Source of the DNA: Clostridia bacterium
GTDB taxonomy: Bacteria > Bacillota > Clostridia > Christensenellales > Borkfalkiaceae
Length of the DNA: 63,371 nt
Reading direction: 5' to 3'
Assembly: GCA_017471945.1 (NCBI GenBank)
Contig: JAFURH010000039.1
Coordinates: forward strand, 1 to 63,371
In this document: one piece after another, positions 42,299 to 50,852 of the stretch
How positions within the stretch are numbered: position 1 is the stretch's first letter
How the letters are laid out: each line of letters begins with the position of its first letter
Position numbers and translations under genes: made by a program
The notes under the pieces: model-generated
The model's database searches: none
The model's input: the letters and a program-made list of their open reading frames with translations, nothing else
What the model was told of the DNA's origin: nothing

Positions 42299-42395
42299 AA
42301 AAACCTCCTGAAAAGTGTGTTCGATATACTATATCCGTCTTGCTTGGGATTTATTCCTCGCGCGGGCGGGTATGAATTTTTTTTGAACTGTTTTT

Positions 42396-42424
42396 ATTAT
42401 AACATATTTTTTCGGATTGTTCAA
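42396..42424 (-). promoter_or_regulatory. cvpA promoter
   Basis: Minus-strand TTGAAC (42419-42424), 17 bp, TATAAT (42396-42401); about 90 nt of leader follows. Confidence 0.75.
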
Positions 42425-42514
42425 GTATTTTAACAAAAAATTTTAAGGAAGTATGAAATATAAGAAAAAAGGCAATCATTGACGAGGAAGATTTTAAAAA
42501 AGCGAGGGAAAGAG

Positions 42515-43111
42515 ATGGAGTACGCGTTTAACGTCTATAATAAATTCGCCGCGGACGGCGCGGCGATGTCCGTGCAGAAATTTTTGAGCGCGGCTTGGCA
42601 GCGCAGACAAGAAAGAGAGCAAACGGACGGGGCAGGTACGCGTTTAACGGGGTTGAACTCCTCTCCCGTCGTCGTGTGCGTAGGCAGCGATCTTGCGATC
42701 GGGGACTGCTTAGGTCCGATCACGGGCTCGATGTTGAAGCGAAAAACGCAAGGTCTTTCGACGTTTATCTACGGTACGCTCTCCGCGCCCGTGACGGCAA
42801 AAGAAATCAGATATATGCGGAAATTTTTAAAGGAAACGCATCCGAAAACGCCCGTGATCGCGGTGGACGCCGCCGTCGGCGGGGAAGGCGATATCGGACT
42901 CATCAAAATTTCCGATTCCCCTTTGCGCCCCGGCGCGGGCGCGAATAAAAACCTCGGCACGGTCGGGGATCTTTCGGTGATGGGGATCGTCGCGGAAAAG
43001 TCGGTGGCGAATTACGCGCTCTTGAACCAAACGCGGCTCAATCTCGTTTATAAAATGTCGGAAATCATCTCCGACGCGCTCGCGAATTTATTATATGAAA
43101 AACGCGTATAA
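42515..43111 (+). CDS. yyaC: spore protease YyaC
   Basis: 198 residues from the ATG at 42515 (GAGGGAAAGAG in front). Hydrogenase-maturation/GPR-like peptidase fold: VVVCVGSDLAIGDCLGPITGSMLKRK (about 53-78) with the metal-type Asp, VIAVDAAVGGEGDIGLIKISDSPLRPGAGANKNLGTVGDLSVMGIV (about 112-158). YyaC is conserved in spore formers and lies near the origin beside parB in Bacillus. Its substrate is not established. It ends just before DnaA-box cluster 2. Confidence 0.9.
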   Translation: MEYAFNVYNKFAADGAAMSVQKFLSAAWQRRQEREQTDGAGTRLTGLNSSPVVVCVGSDLAIGDCLGPITGSMLKRKTQGLSTFIYGTLSAPVTAKEIRYMRKFLKETHPKTPVIAVDAAVGGEGDIGLIKISDSPLRPGAGANKNLGTVGDLSVMGIVAEKSVANYALLNQTRLNLVYKMSEIISDALANLLYEKRV

Positions 43112-43176
43112 AAAGTTATAAATTTATAATTGAATATTCTTTGCAAAACGAAAAAACGGGGGTCTGCCACGCTGCT

Positions 43177-43460
43177 TGTGGACAAACTCCCGTTTTCCAC
43201 AAGTAAAAAATCAAAATTGTGGATAAAAACCCGCGCGAATCCCGTCGCAACGGGTCGGATATTGGATTTTTATGGAAAAAAGGGTCGAAATTTCAAAAAA
43301 TTGTGGATAACCTATCCTCAAAGGCGCTTGTGGAGAAGTATTTTTTGAATAATTTATGTGGATAAGTGAGTAAAATGTGGAAAAAACAACGGATTTTTCA
43401 AGTAAAACCCCCGCTTTTTGGGCTTAGTTATCCCCAAACGTTTGTTTTGGTTGTGGATAA
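43177..43460. other. DnaA-box cluster 2, dense, with perfect boxes
   Basis: Perfect boxes (TGTGGATAA, the complement of TTATCCACA) at 43218, 43302, 43357 and 43452. One-mismatch boxes at 43177 (TGTGGACAA), 43193 (TTTTCCACA), 43329 (TGTGGAGAA), 43376 (TGTGGAAAA) and 43428 (TTATCCCCA). Nine sites in 284 bp. The 398-bp gap (43112-43510) has no gene; A/T-rich DNA lies at 43105-43140. Confidence 0.75.
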
Positions 43461-43510
43461 GTGGAGAAAATTCCGATTATGCAGGCTTGCATATTTGCAT
43501 TTTCGGGGGA

Positions 43511-44248
43511 TCATTCCCCTTGTTTTTCGGTCATAAATTTCCAGTAGCGAACGGGCATATACGCTTTCATTTGTCGGGTATTTTTGCGCTCGGGGATCGC
43601 CACTTGATTATAGTATTGCTTCCAAAGGCGGGAAAACCCGTCCTCTTGTTCGGTCAAGATGAGTTCGGCGTTTTTGGGCGTGGCGCACAGCCGCCAAGTT
43701 CGTCCGTCGTAGATACCCGCGACGTGGCGTTTGGTATCGTGAATGACGAACGCGACCGTTTTGAATCGGGAAACGAAATGCGGCATTAAAAGATCGACGA
43801 TATCGTGATCGGGCGCGCAAGGGGCGTAAAATACCCCGCCTTGGGTTTCCTGAAACCGCAAAAAGCCTTTTAAGTTGTGGGTTTCCGCGCCGACCTTTTG
43901 TTGCAATTCGATCGCGCGGCGGGCGACGGGCTCGGACAGCCGTTCGCGGACGGGTACGCCGCCTTGCACGAGCAATCGGATATATTCGAACGCGATCTGT
44001 TCCTTTTCGTCGGAGAACGAGCGCAAGATACAATCGATTTCATACGGCGCGCGGGAATCGAGCGCGGCGAGTTTTTTGACCACGCGCGCGGCTTTCGCAG
44101 GGTCGGGGGTAACGTCGTGCCAAGAATCGCCGAGTCCCGTTTGGATATTCGGTTGAGAAAACAGGTAGGCGTTCCCGTCCTTCCACGCTTCGAACACCGC
44201 CGTGAAAAAACATTCGGGACTACCGTCAACGTAATATAAATTGCGCAT
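43511..44248 (-). CDS. TIGR03915-family protein, partner of the radical SAM repair protein
   Basis: 245 residues, matching the uncharacterised family found next to a TIGR03916 radical SAM protein. Conserved-looking features: YYVDGSPECFFTAVFEAW at the start, a middle helical part, ETHNLKGFLRFQETQGGVFYAPCAPDHDIVDLLMPHFVSRF (about 125-165) and MPVRYWKFMTE at the C-terminus. The family is proposed to act in DNA modification or repair; no activity is known to me. AAGGAGC precedes the ATG. It and its partner are separated by hairpin-array copy K. Confidence 0.85.
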   Translation of the reverse strand: MRNLYYVDGSPECFFTAVFEAWKDGNAYLFSQPNIQTGLGDSWHDVTPDPAKAARVVKKLAALDSRAPYEIDCILRSFSDEKEQIAFEYIRLLVQGGVPVRERLSEPVARRAIELQQKVGAETHNLKGFLRFQETQGGVFYAPCAPDHDIVDLLMPHFVSRFKTVAFVIHDTKRHVAGIYDGRTWRLCATPKNAELILTEQEDGFSRLWKQYYNQVAIPERKNTRQMKAYMPVRYWKFMTEKQGE

Positions 44249-44269
44249 AGGAGCTCCTTAGGGGGGGGG

Positions 44270-44514
44270 ACGGTAAGGGTCAAGGGGCGTTGCCCCTTGC
44301 GGGTGTGGGCAGAGCCCACGAATACGGACTCATTAAAGCAAAACGCAGTTTTGCTTCCTTCGCCGAGAGGCGATCACGCGGCACAGCCGCGGGGACGGAA
44401 AACTTCGTTTCCCTTTTAGGGGTACTTAATTCCGCCTAACGGCGGCGACTGCCGTCGAGGCGCGGGGCGTTGCCCCACACCCCACGAGAAACTCAGTTTC
44501 TCGACTTCCGTTTA
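44270..44514. repeat. hairpin-array element (family 1), copy K, rearranged
   Basis: Order: AAGGGG-CGTTG-CCCCTT, GTGGGC-AGA-GCCCAC, GCAAAAC-GCA-GTTTTGC, CGCC-GAGA-GGCG, CGCGGC-ACA-GCCGCG, GGAAAAC-TTC-GTTTCC, CCGCC-TAA-GGCGG, GGGGC-GTT-GCCCC, GAGAAACT-CA-GTTTCTC. The core and third hairpin are reversed. It lies inside the two-gene repair operon. Confidence 0.9.
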
Positions 44515-44525
44515 AGAGTATTTTT

Positions 44526-45857
44526 TTACAGCTGCCCCGTAAGTACGGCGAGGGCGTTTTGCGGTGTGGAACGGAGTAGGAATTTTTCCGCGTCTGCGGG
44601 CGGGAGCAGACCTTGGTCGAAAAGGTTGAGCTGTTCGGCTGAGTCCGTGCGCTCCGCGAGCATTAAACGGAATTTGACCGTTTCGGGATCGTCCGAACCG
44701 AAAAATTTCCCCGCGCACGTGATGAAATGCTTCGCGCGCTTTAATACGATCCGCATTTTTTGCAGGTGTTCGAAGGTGAGCGTGGCGTGCTTTCTCGCGC
44801 TTACGATCTTATACGCGCCCTTCGCACCGATTCCCGGCACGCGCAACAGCTCTTCTACGCTCGCTTTGTTCACTTCCACGGGGAAAAATTGCATATTTTT
44901 CAGCGCCCACGCGCACTTGGGGTCGTACTCCGTCGGTAGGTTTTCGTCCTCGGGCAAGATCTCTTCGGACGTGAAGCCGTAAAACCGCAACAGCCAGTCC
45001 GCCTGATACAAGCGGTGTTCGCGCAACAGCCCCGCCGTTTTGTCTGGCAGAAGCGGGTCTTGCACGACGGGGATATACGAGGAATAGTATACCCGCTTTA
45101 AATCGAATTTCCGATACATCGCTTGCGTGAGCCGCAAAATTTTTCCGTCCGTTTCGGGCGAAGCGCCTACGATCATCTGCGTGGTCTGCCCCGCGGGCAG
45201 GTATCTGCCTAAGCCTTTCATCTCGACCCTGCCCCCGCCTTTTTTGCGTTCGGCAAGGTACTGCGCCCGCCCTGCGGTCAGCTCGCCCATCGGCGTGAAA
45301 ATGCTTTTTTTCGTCTTTTGCGGGGCTAAGAGTTTCAGGCTTTCTTCGGAAGGGAGTTCGACGTTGTAGCTCATTCTGTCCACGAGGTTTGCCGCCTTTT
45401 GCGTTAAGAGCTTGTCGGCGTGCGGTATCCCTTTTAAATGGATATAGCCGTTGAATTTATAGACCGTCCGAAGCAGAAGCACCGTCTTATATAAAAGCTC
45501 CATCGTGTAGTCGGGGTTACGGACGACCGCCGACGAGAGGAAAAGACCTTCTATGTAATTCCGCCGATAAAACCCCACGGTAAGTTCGCAGATCTCTTCG
45601 GGCGTGAGGCTCGCGCGCGGCACGTCCGCGCTACGGCGGTTGGGACAATATTTGCAGTCGAAAACGCAGTCGTTGCTCATTAAGATTTTAAGCAGGGAAA
45701 TGCACCGCCCGTCGGCGGCAAACGAATGACAGATCCCCGCAAACGCCGCGTTGCCTAAGCCGTCCGCGGTATTTTTCCGCTTGGATCCCGACGAGGAACA
45801 GGACACGTCGTACTTCGCGCCGTCCGTTAAAATTTTCAATCTGTTTTCGTCGATCAT
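44526..45857 (-). CDS. putative DNA modification/repair radical SAM protein (TIGR03916)
   Basis: 443 residues from the ATG at 45855-45857 (GGAGGGGG in front). The radical SAM cluster motif is CVFDCKYC (about residues 64-71), followed by a TIM-barrel with VELPSEESLKLLAPQKTKKS. A helix-hairpin-helix DNA-binding motif is near the C-terminus (LLRVPGIGAKGAYKIVSARKH, about 335-355). The SAM cluster plus HhH suggests action on DNA. A 20-bp repeat is inserted in frame near residue 210, read as GGGRVEMKG. It is upstream of its TIGR03915 partner. Confidence 0.88.
   Translation of the reverse strand: MIDENRLKILTDGAKYDVSCSSSGSKRKNTADGLGNAAFAGICHSFAADGRCISLLKILMSNDCVFDCKYCPNRRSADVPRASLTPEEICELTVGFYRRNYIEGLFLSSAVVRNPDYTMELLYKTVLLLRTVYKFNGYIHLKGIPHADKLLTQKAANLVDRMSYNVELPSEESLKLLAPQKTKKSIFTPMGELTAGRAQYLAERKKGGGRVEMKGLGRYLPAGQTTQMIVGASPETDGKILRLTQAMYRKFDLKRVYYSSYIPVVQDPLLPDKTAGLLREHRLYQADWLLRFYGFTSEEILPEDENLPTEYDPKCAWALKNMQFFPVEVNKASVEELLRVPGIGAKGAYKIVSARKHATLTFEHLQKMRIVLKRAKHFITCAGKFFGSDDPETVKFRLMLAERTDSAEQLNLFDQGLLPPADAEKFLLRSTPQNALAVLTGQL
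45217..45239 (-). repeat. 20-bp interspersed repeat, copy 3 (within the radical SAM gene)
   Basis: Minus-strand GGGGGCAGGGTCGAGATGAA, in the sense of the gene, read as G-G-R-V-E-M-K between ERKKG and GLGRYLP. Confidence 0.85.
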
Positions 45858-46187
45858 TTTCCCCCTCCGCCTTTGAGTATCTCTTATTTTACCACCTTTC
45901 TTTATAAAAGTCAAACAAATGTTCGCATTTTTTAAAAGATTTTTTAAGCGGACGGCGAGTGAGGGGATTGGCGCGCTACGCGCGCAACGACGGGGCGCAA
46001 CGACGGGGCGGAGAAGGTCGAATTAAGGCAGGTTTGTGAAGATTTTGTAAATATTCTGTACACGGGTCGGAAACGCTTGTAAAAGAAAAAAAATTATGGT
46101 AAAATAAAAGCCGTGAAACAATTTGCGGTTAAAAAGACTGCGGGTTGTTTATAAATAAAAAAGAATTTTTATAGAAGGAGTTTTGTT
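45858..46187. other. divergent intergenic region before ftsH
   Basis: 330 bp. Minus-strand promoter TTGACT-17-TAAAAT (45886-45914) for the radical SAM gene and plus-strand TTGTAA-17-TAAAAT (46077-46105) for ftsH. Between them is a GC-rich island (45950-46015) with the hairpin GCGCGC-TAC-GCGCGC and a direct duplication of GCGCAACGACGGGG. Confidence 0.65.
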
Positions 46188-48143
46188 TTGAATAGAAAAT
46201 CAAAGACGATAATGTGGATCGTCATTGCCGTGATCGCCGTGATTTTGGTCAGCATTTTAATGTCCGATATTATCGGCGCCGGTACGGAAATCGGGATAAA
46301 CGAATTTATCGCGAAGATCAAGAGCGGGGAGATCACCACCGTGTATATCGACGCGTACGAAGCGACGGGCACGGCGGCAGGCGGGAAACAGTATACTGCA
46401 ATCATTTCCAGTATTTACGATATGTCGGGCTACGAGAGCTTTATCAATTTGCTCGGCGGACCCGAGTCCCCGGTCGTCAACAGTATTTCCATCGAGCTTA
46501 CCGACCCCAACGCGGGCAGTATCTGGTCGAGCCTGTTCCCTCTTATCGGCGTGGTGCTTGTGGCGCTCGTGTTCTGGTTTATTATGCGTTCTGCCGTCGG
46601 CGGCGGTGGAAAGGCTATGAATATCGGCAAAACCAAGGCGCACGTGCAGAGCAACTTAAAGGTCCGCTTTGCCGACGTGGCGGGCGCGGAAGAGGAAAAG
46701 GAAGAATTGCAGGAAGTCGTGGAGTTCTTGAAATCCCCGAAAAAATTCTCCGACCTCGGCGCGCGTATCCCTTCGGGCGTGTTGCTCGTAGGCCCTCCGG
46801 GCACGGGTAAGACGTTGTTTGCCAAAGCCGTAGCGGGCGAAGCGGGCGTGCCCTTCTTCTCCGTTTCGGGTTCGGATTTCGTAGAAATGTACGTGGGCGT
46901 GGGCGCGTCGCGCGTGCGCGATCTGTTCGATATGGCGAAAAAGAACCAGCCCTGTATCATCTTCGTGGACGAGATCGACGCGGTAGGCAGACGGCGCGGT
47001 GCGGGTCTTGGCGGCGGTCACGACGAACGCGAGCAGACCTTGAACCAGATCCTCGTACAGATGGACGGCTTCGAGTCCAACGAAGGCATTATCGTGATGG
47101 CGGCGACCAACCGTGCGGACATTCTCGACCCCGCGCTTCTCCGTCCCGGTCGATTCGACAGACAGATCAACGTGAACCTTCCCGACGTGAAGGGGCGCGA
47201 ACAGATCTTGAAGGTCCACGCGAGAAACAAACCCATCGCACCCGACGTCAATTTCAAGACGGTGGCGCGTATCACGGCGGGATTTTCGGGCGCGGAGCTT
47301 GCCAACCTTTTGAACGAAGCGGCGATTTTGGCGGCGCGCGCCGGCAAAAAGCTGATCGGAAATTTAGAGCTTTACGACGGTATCAACAAAGTGTTGATGG
47401 GCCCGCAGAAGAAGAGCCGCGTGGTCACCGAATCGGATAAACGCTGTACGGCGTATCACGAAGCGGGTCACGCCGTGCTCGCGTGTCTTTGCAAGCATTG
47501 CGATCCCGTGCACGAGGTTTCCATCATTCCCCGCGGCAGAGCGGCGGGCTACACGATGACGAGGCCGGAAACGGACGACAACGACGTTTCGTATAATAAA
47601 CTCATCGACAATATCTGTATGAGCCTTGGCGGGCGAGTTGCGGAAGAGCTTGTCATTAAAGATATTACGACGGGCGCGAGCGCGGACTTACAGCACGTTT
47701 CGAGCATAGCGAGAAGAATGGTCACGCAATGGGGTATGAGCGAGAAGCTCGGGCTCGTGGCGTACGATTCCGACCAGCCCGTGTTTATGGGTATGGAATA
47801 CGGACATTCCGAGCGCACGTATTCGCAAGAAACGGCGAACGCGATCGACGACGAGATCCGTCGGCTGATCTCCTCGGCGCACGAGCGCGCGAGAAAGCTG
47901 TTGACGGAGAACCGTTCGATCCTCGACAATATGTCGCGCGTACTCGTAGAGAAAGAAACCATCTACACCGAAGAGGTCGCAATGCTTATGAAAGGCGCGA
48001 GCTATAAAGAGGTGATCGAGGCGATGGAAGGAAAAGAGAACGAACGCCGCGAAAACCCGTTCAAGACGGCGACCGAGCCTTCGCCCGAGCATATCGTGAA
48101 GGAATCGGAAGAAAAAGAAGCTACGGAAGAAAATAAAGACTAA
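46188..48143 (+). CDS. ftsH: ATP-dependent zinc metalloprotease FtsH
   Basis: 651 residues, starting at a TTG (46188) that lies 7 nt after AAGGAG; no ATG fits. Two membrane helices (about 8-27 and 110-132) flank a small outer domain. AAA+ module: Walker [16 protein letters not shown] (about 203-217), Walker [12 protein letters not shown] (about 261-271), SRH region [20 protein letters not shown]. Protease: HEAGH (about 425-429) and the third zinc ligand Asp in [12 protein letters not shown] (about 501-512). Acidic C-terminal tail. It degrades membrane and soluble proteins. Confidence 0.97.
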   Translation: MNRKSKTIMWIVIAVIAVILVSILMSDIIGAGTEIGINEFIAKIKSGEITTVYIDAYEATGTAAGGKQYTAIISSIYDMSGYESFINLLGGPESPVVNSISIELTDPNAGSIWSSLFPLIGVVLVALVFWFIMRSAVGGGGKAMNIGKTKAHVQSNLKVRFADVAGAEEEKEELQEVVEFLKSPKKFSDLGARIPSGVLLVGPPGTGKTLFAKAVAGEAGVPFFSVSGSDFVEMYVGVGASRVRDLFDMAKKNQPCIIFVDEIDAVGRRRGAGLGGGHDEREQTLNQILVQMDGFESNEGIIVMAATNRADILDPALLRPGRFDRQINVNLPDVKGREQILKVHARNKPIAPDVNFKTVARITAGFSGAELANLLNEAAILAARAGKKLIGNLELYDGINKVLMGPQKKSRVVTESDKRCTAYHEAGHAVLACLCKHCDPVHEVSIIPRGRAAGYTMTRPETDDNDVSYNKLIDNICMSLGGRVAEELVIKDITTGASADLQHVSSIARRMVTQWGMSEKLGLVAYDSDQPVFMGMEYGHSERTYSQETANAIDDEIRRLISSAHERARKLLTENRSILDNMSRVLVEKETIYTEEVAMLMKGASYKEVIEAMEGKENERRENPFKTATEPSPEHIVKESEEKEATEENKD

Positions 48144-48153
48144 AAAGCGCACG

Positions 48154-48184
48154 AAAGCTCCCCGAATCTTTTAAGGGGAGCTTT
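48154..48184 (+). terminator. terminator-like hairpin after ftsH
   Basis: AAAGCTCCCC pairs with GGGGAGCTTT; the U-tract is short. Confidence 0.65.
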
Positions 48185-48192
48185 GCCTTAAA

Positions 48193-48485
48193 AGGGCAAC
48201 GGATAGGAAGTCCAGAAACTCAGTTTCTGGCGGATTGTAAAGGCAGAGCCTTTACGGCCCTCTGTCAAGAGCCGCCGATAGGCGGAATAAAGTACCCATA
48301 ATAGGAAAACGAAGTTTTCCGTTTCTTTCGCCTTTGGCGATTTTGCGGCTACGCCGCAAGATAGCGCAAAACTGCGTTTTGCTTTCCTAAGTCCGATAAA
48401 TGCGGGGCTTTGCCCCTGCGCCCCACCAGAAACTGAGTTTCTGGACTTCCCGTCACTACGAGGGGATAATCCCCTCGACCCTTAT
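48193..48485 (+). repeat. hairpin-array element (family 1), copy L
   Basis: Begins with CCAGAAACT-CA-GTTTCTGG, positions 2-9 forward (CCGCC-GATA-GGCGG, GGAAAAC-GAA-GTTTTCC, TGCGGC-TAC-GCCGCA, CGCC-TTT-GGCG, GCAAAAC-TGC-GTTTTGC, GGGGC-TTT-GCCCC, CCAGAAACT-GA-GTTTCTGG), ends with GAGGGG-ATAAT-CCCCTC. Between ftsH and parB. Confidence 0.92.
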
Positions 48486-48519
48486 TGGGAAATTCCTATA
48501 AGTCATAAAGGAGAAAAGA

Positions 48520-49356
48520 ATGAGAAAGACGAAAAAGAACCGTCCGATAAGCCTCGATTACGAGGAGAAAACTATCCCTGTTCGGCTCGTGGATTGCCCG
48601 CGCGAGCCCGCCGACTACGAGGAAAAGGAATTGCGCACCAAAGCGGCGTATTTTTTATTAAACGGGCTACCCGTGTACGCGGTGAACGCCGTGGAGGGCA
48701 GGTATAAACTGCTCGCCGCAGAACGGGAATTTTGCGCGGCGATCGCCGCGGGATATACCGAAATTACCGCCCGCGTGTACCGCTTTGGAGAAAAACACGC
48801 GGAAATCTTTTCCCTGACCGAACGATTGAAAACGGAATCGCTCGGCGCGATGGAAGAGGCGTACTTAATGGAAAGGCTCGTCAAAGAGTATAAGCTCACG
48901 CAAGACGAGGTTGCGAATCTGATCGGGAAATCCCGCCCCGCCGTCGCAAACACGTTACGGCTTTTAACGCTCGCCCCCGAGGTGGTCGGTTTGGTGGAAA
49001 GCGGAAAGCTTTCGGCGGGTCACGCCCGCGCTTTGGTGAAGGTGGATAAGGACAAGCAGTACGCGTTCGCGCAGGAAGCGTTGAAGCGGGAATATTCGGT
49101 GAGGGAAATGGAACGCGCGGTGAAGGCGTTTTTGACCCCGCCTGAGATTTTAAAGCAGGAGCGCGACGCCCTGAAAGCGGCGAAAAGCGAGGAGCTCAAA
49201 GCGTTCGTAGAGCGTATGCGCGCGGTGTTCAGGACGAAGGTTTCGTTGATCGGGAACGACAAAAAGGGTCGAATTTATATCGATTATTATTCGGCGGAGG
49301 ATTTATACAGGATCGAAGAATACCTCGACGTTTTGGAACGCTTCGGCGAGGAATAA
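48520..49356 (+). CDS. divergent ParB/Spo0J-family protein
   Basis: 278 residues. The ParB-like N-domain is shortened, and its CTP-binding box is altered: YKLLAAEREFCAAIAAG (about 62-78) aligns with the canonical YxLIAGERRWRAAxxAG, so GERR becomes AERE. The HTH (about 107-133, LTQDEVANLIGKSRPAVANTLRLL) and the following helices are typical of ParB/Noc. The C-terminal dimerisation part (about 230-278) is present. ParB binds parS and helps chromosome segregation. No parA neighbour is seen. A parS-like site is 4.7 kb downstream. AAGGAG precedes the start. Confidence 0.85.
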   Translation: MRKTKKNRPISLDYEEKTIPVRLVDCPREPADYEEKELRTKAAYFLLNGLPVYAVNAVEGRYKLLAAEREFCAAIAAGYTEITARVYRFGEKHAEIFSLTERLKTESLGAMEEAYLMERLVKEYKLTQDEVANLIGKSRPAVANTLRLLTLAPEVVGLVESGKLSAGHARALVKVDKDKQYAFAQEALKREYSVREMERAVKAFLTPPEILKQERDALKAAKSEELKAFVERMRAVFRTKVSLIGNDKKGRIYIDYYSAEDLYRIEEYLDVLERFGEE

Positions 49357-49379
49357 CGCAAGCGCCCTTTGACTTTTTC

Positions 49380-49405
49380 GGTCATTGCGAACGAAGTGAA
49401 ACGCA
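49380..49405. repeat. short CATTGCGAAC-type sequence
   Basis: GTCATTGCGAACGAAGTGAA resembles the TCATTGCGAGCGAAGCGAAG-type short repeat seen in many unrelated bacteria. Only one copy is present here, next to the parB terminator. Confidence 0.35.
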
Positions 49406-49407
49406 AA

Positions 49408-49442
49408 CAAAAAGCGTAAGCAAGTAGCCTACGCTTTTTTAT
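49408..49442 (+). terminator. parB terminator
   Basis: AAAAAGCGTA pairs with TACGCTTTTT around AGCAAGTAGCC; it overlaps the end of the convergent gene. Confidence 0.75.
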
Positions 49443-49707
49443 TGTGGCGTTCACGTTTTTTGTTGACGAAGTAGAGCGCAAAGTCTACGCTTACGACTAA
49501 AAAGTTCAGGATATAAAGAGCGAGGACGTAATTCGCTTGTCCCGAAAGGATCTTGCCGAAGATCCCCGCGATATACCCCACAAGGATCGCCGCGATAAAA
49601 ACGACGCTTTTGCCTTTCGTCGATTTCGAGGTCCAGCTTTTATACACCGAGATGGGCCACGAGATCCCGAAACAGATCAACATAATACATTCTAAAATAC
49701 CTGCCAT
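49429..49707 (-). CDS. PQ-loop (SemiSWEET-like) small membrane protein
   Basis: 92 residues from the ATG at 49705-49707 (GGAG in front). Three membrane helices (about 3-20, 32-52, 58-80), the SemiSWEET layout. The PQ-loop-like motif is GISWPISVYKSWTSKSTKGKSVVF (about 14-37), with Pro and the S-x-x-G signature, although Q is replaced. SemiSWEETs dimerise to form sugar transporters; the substrate is unknown. Basic C-terminus. It diverges from a LysR regulator with overlapping promoters. Confidence 0.75.
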   Translation of the reverse strand: MAGILECIMLICFGISWPISVYKSWTSKSTKGKSVVFIAAILVGYIAGIFGKILSGQANYVLALYILNFLVVSVDFALYFVNKKRERHNKKA

Positions 49708-49740
49708 TTTTCTTTTACTCCTTTTTTTCTTTCTGATACT

Positions 49741-49768
49741 ATTATACACTTGACAAAAGATATTGTAA
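49741..49768 (-). promoter_or_regulatory. promoter of the PQ-loop gene
   Basis: Minus-strand TTACAA (49763-49768), 16 bp, TATAAT (49741-49746); it overlaps the lysR promoter, so the LysR protein probably controls both. Confidence 0.65.
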
Positions 49769-49778
49769 AATATATAAT
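49750..49778 (+). promoter_or_regulatory. promoter of the LysR-family gene
   Basis: TTGACA (49750-49755), 17 bp, TATAAT (49773-49778). Confidence 0.8.
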
Positions 49779-49821
49779 TATTAAAGAATTGATAACTGAA
49801 AGTTATGGATAAGGAAAAGAA

Positions 49822-50700
49822 ATGGATTTTTTGAAGTTAAAATATTTCCAGATCATTGCAAAACACGAGCACGTGACCAAGGCGGCGGAAGAGATCCATA
49901 TCGCGCAACCCGCGCTCACGAAAACCGTGCGGCAGCTCGAAGAGGAGTTCGGCGTACCTTTGCTTTGCAAAAAGGGAAGAAATATCGCGTTGACGGCGTA
50001 CGGGAAATTTTTAAAAGGCAAACTTGACGAGGCGTTTCCGATTTTGGAAGCGCTCCCTGCAGAGCTTGAAAAAATGAAGCTTTTGCAAAAGAATACCGTA
50101 CGTTTGAACGTGCTTGCGGCTTCCACGATCGTGACCGACGCGGTCGTAGGGTATAAAAAGAAGCACCCCGAGGTGATCTTTCAACTTATTCAAAACGAAG
50201 AAGAAACCGATTGCGACATCACGGTGACGACGGGGTTTGTCGACGCGCAGGATTCGCCCGTGTTTTTAAAACGACGCGCGTTTCGGGAGAATATTTATCT
50301 CGCCGTGCCGAAGGACTCAAAGTACGGCGCGAGGGAGCGTATCGCGCTCAAAGAAGCGCAAGGAGAAGGCTTTGTCAGTCTTGCGGGGTCGAGGCTGTTC
50401 CGCGCGCTTTGCGATCGGTTTTGTGCGTACGCGGGCTTTAAGCCCGAAACGGTGTTCGAGTCGGATTCGCCCGTGGCGATCAAAAACGTGATCGGCGCAC
50501 ACGCGGGCGTGGGGTTTTGGCCTGAGTTTTCGTGGGGAAAAACGCCGCCGTCAAACGTCGTTTTGCTTCCTATTTCCGAGCCGGTTTGCCAAAGGGAATT
50601 GATCGTGGGATTGCACGAAGGCGGGATCTCCGATTCGTCGCGGGGATTTTACGAATACCTCGTGGCGTTTATGCAAAAGAGACAAAGTTCTCAAAAATAA
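49822..50700 (+). CDS. LysR-family transcriptional regulator
   Basis: 292 residues. N-terminal winged HTH (1-60): [43 protein letters not shown] is a textbook LysR HTH. The periplasmic-binding-like effector domain spans about 90-285. The inducer cannot be read. It diverges from the PQ-loop transporter, the usual LysR arrangement, and is followed by gapA after 152 nt, so control of sugar uptake is possible but inferred. Confidence 0.92.
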   Translation: MDFLKLKYFQIIAKHEHVTKAAEEIHIAQPALTKTVRQLEEEFGVPLLCKKGRNIALTAYGKFLKGKLDEAFPILEALPAELEKMKLLQKNTVRLNVLAASTIVTDAVVGYKKKHPEVIFQLIQNEEETDCDITVTTGFVDAQDSPVFLKRRAFRENIYLAVPKDSKYGARERIALKEAQGEGFVSLAGSRLFRALCDRFCAYAGFKPETVFESDSPVAIKNVIGAHAGVGFWPEFSWGKTPPSNVVLLPISEPVCQRELIVGLHEGGISDSSRGFYEYLVAFMQKRQSSQK

Positions 50701-50729
50701 ATATTTTTTCGCTTTTATGCAAAAAATTA

Positions 50730-50758
50730 TTGACGAAAAATAAAAAGTATGGTACAAT
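50730..50758 (+). promoter_or_regulatory. gapA promoter
   Basis: TTGACG (50730-50735), 17 bp, TACAAT (50753-50758). Confidence 0.8.
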
Positions 50759-50772
50759 AGTATTTGGAAGAA

Positions 50773-50802
50773 AACGGCAAGAGGGGGTTGTCCTTTTTTG
50801 CC
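50773..50802 (+). promoter_or_regulatory. hairpin in the gapA leader
   Basis: ACGGCAA pairs with TTGCCGT around GAGGGGGTTGTCCTTT in the 90-nt 5' UTR. There is no downstream U-tract before the GGAGG site, so mRNA stability or translation control is more likely than attenuation. Confidence 0.45.
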
Positions 50803-50852
50803 GTGCTCAAATCGGTTTAAAAAATTTTTTAATCTTTGGAGGATTTATTATT

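Noticed and set aside
45950-46015. Mobile-element remnant in the GC-rich island before ftsH
   Set aside because: Only a short direct duplication and one hairpin are visible; nothing resembles a transposase or known repeat end.
50532-50852. N-terminal extension of GapA from an upstream in-frame start
   Set aside because: The extension overlaps the lysR 3' end and the gapA promoter; the strong GGAGG site precedes the ATG at 50853.
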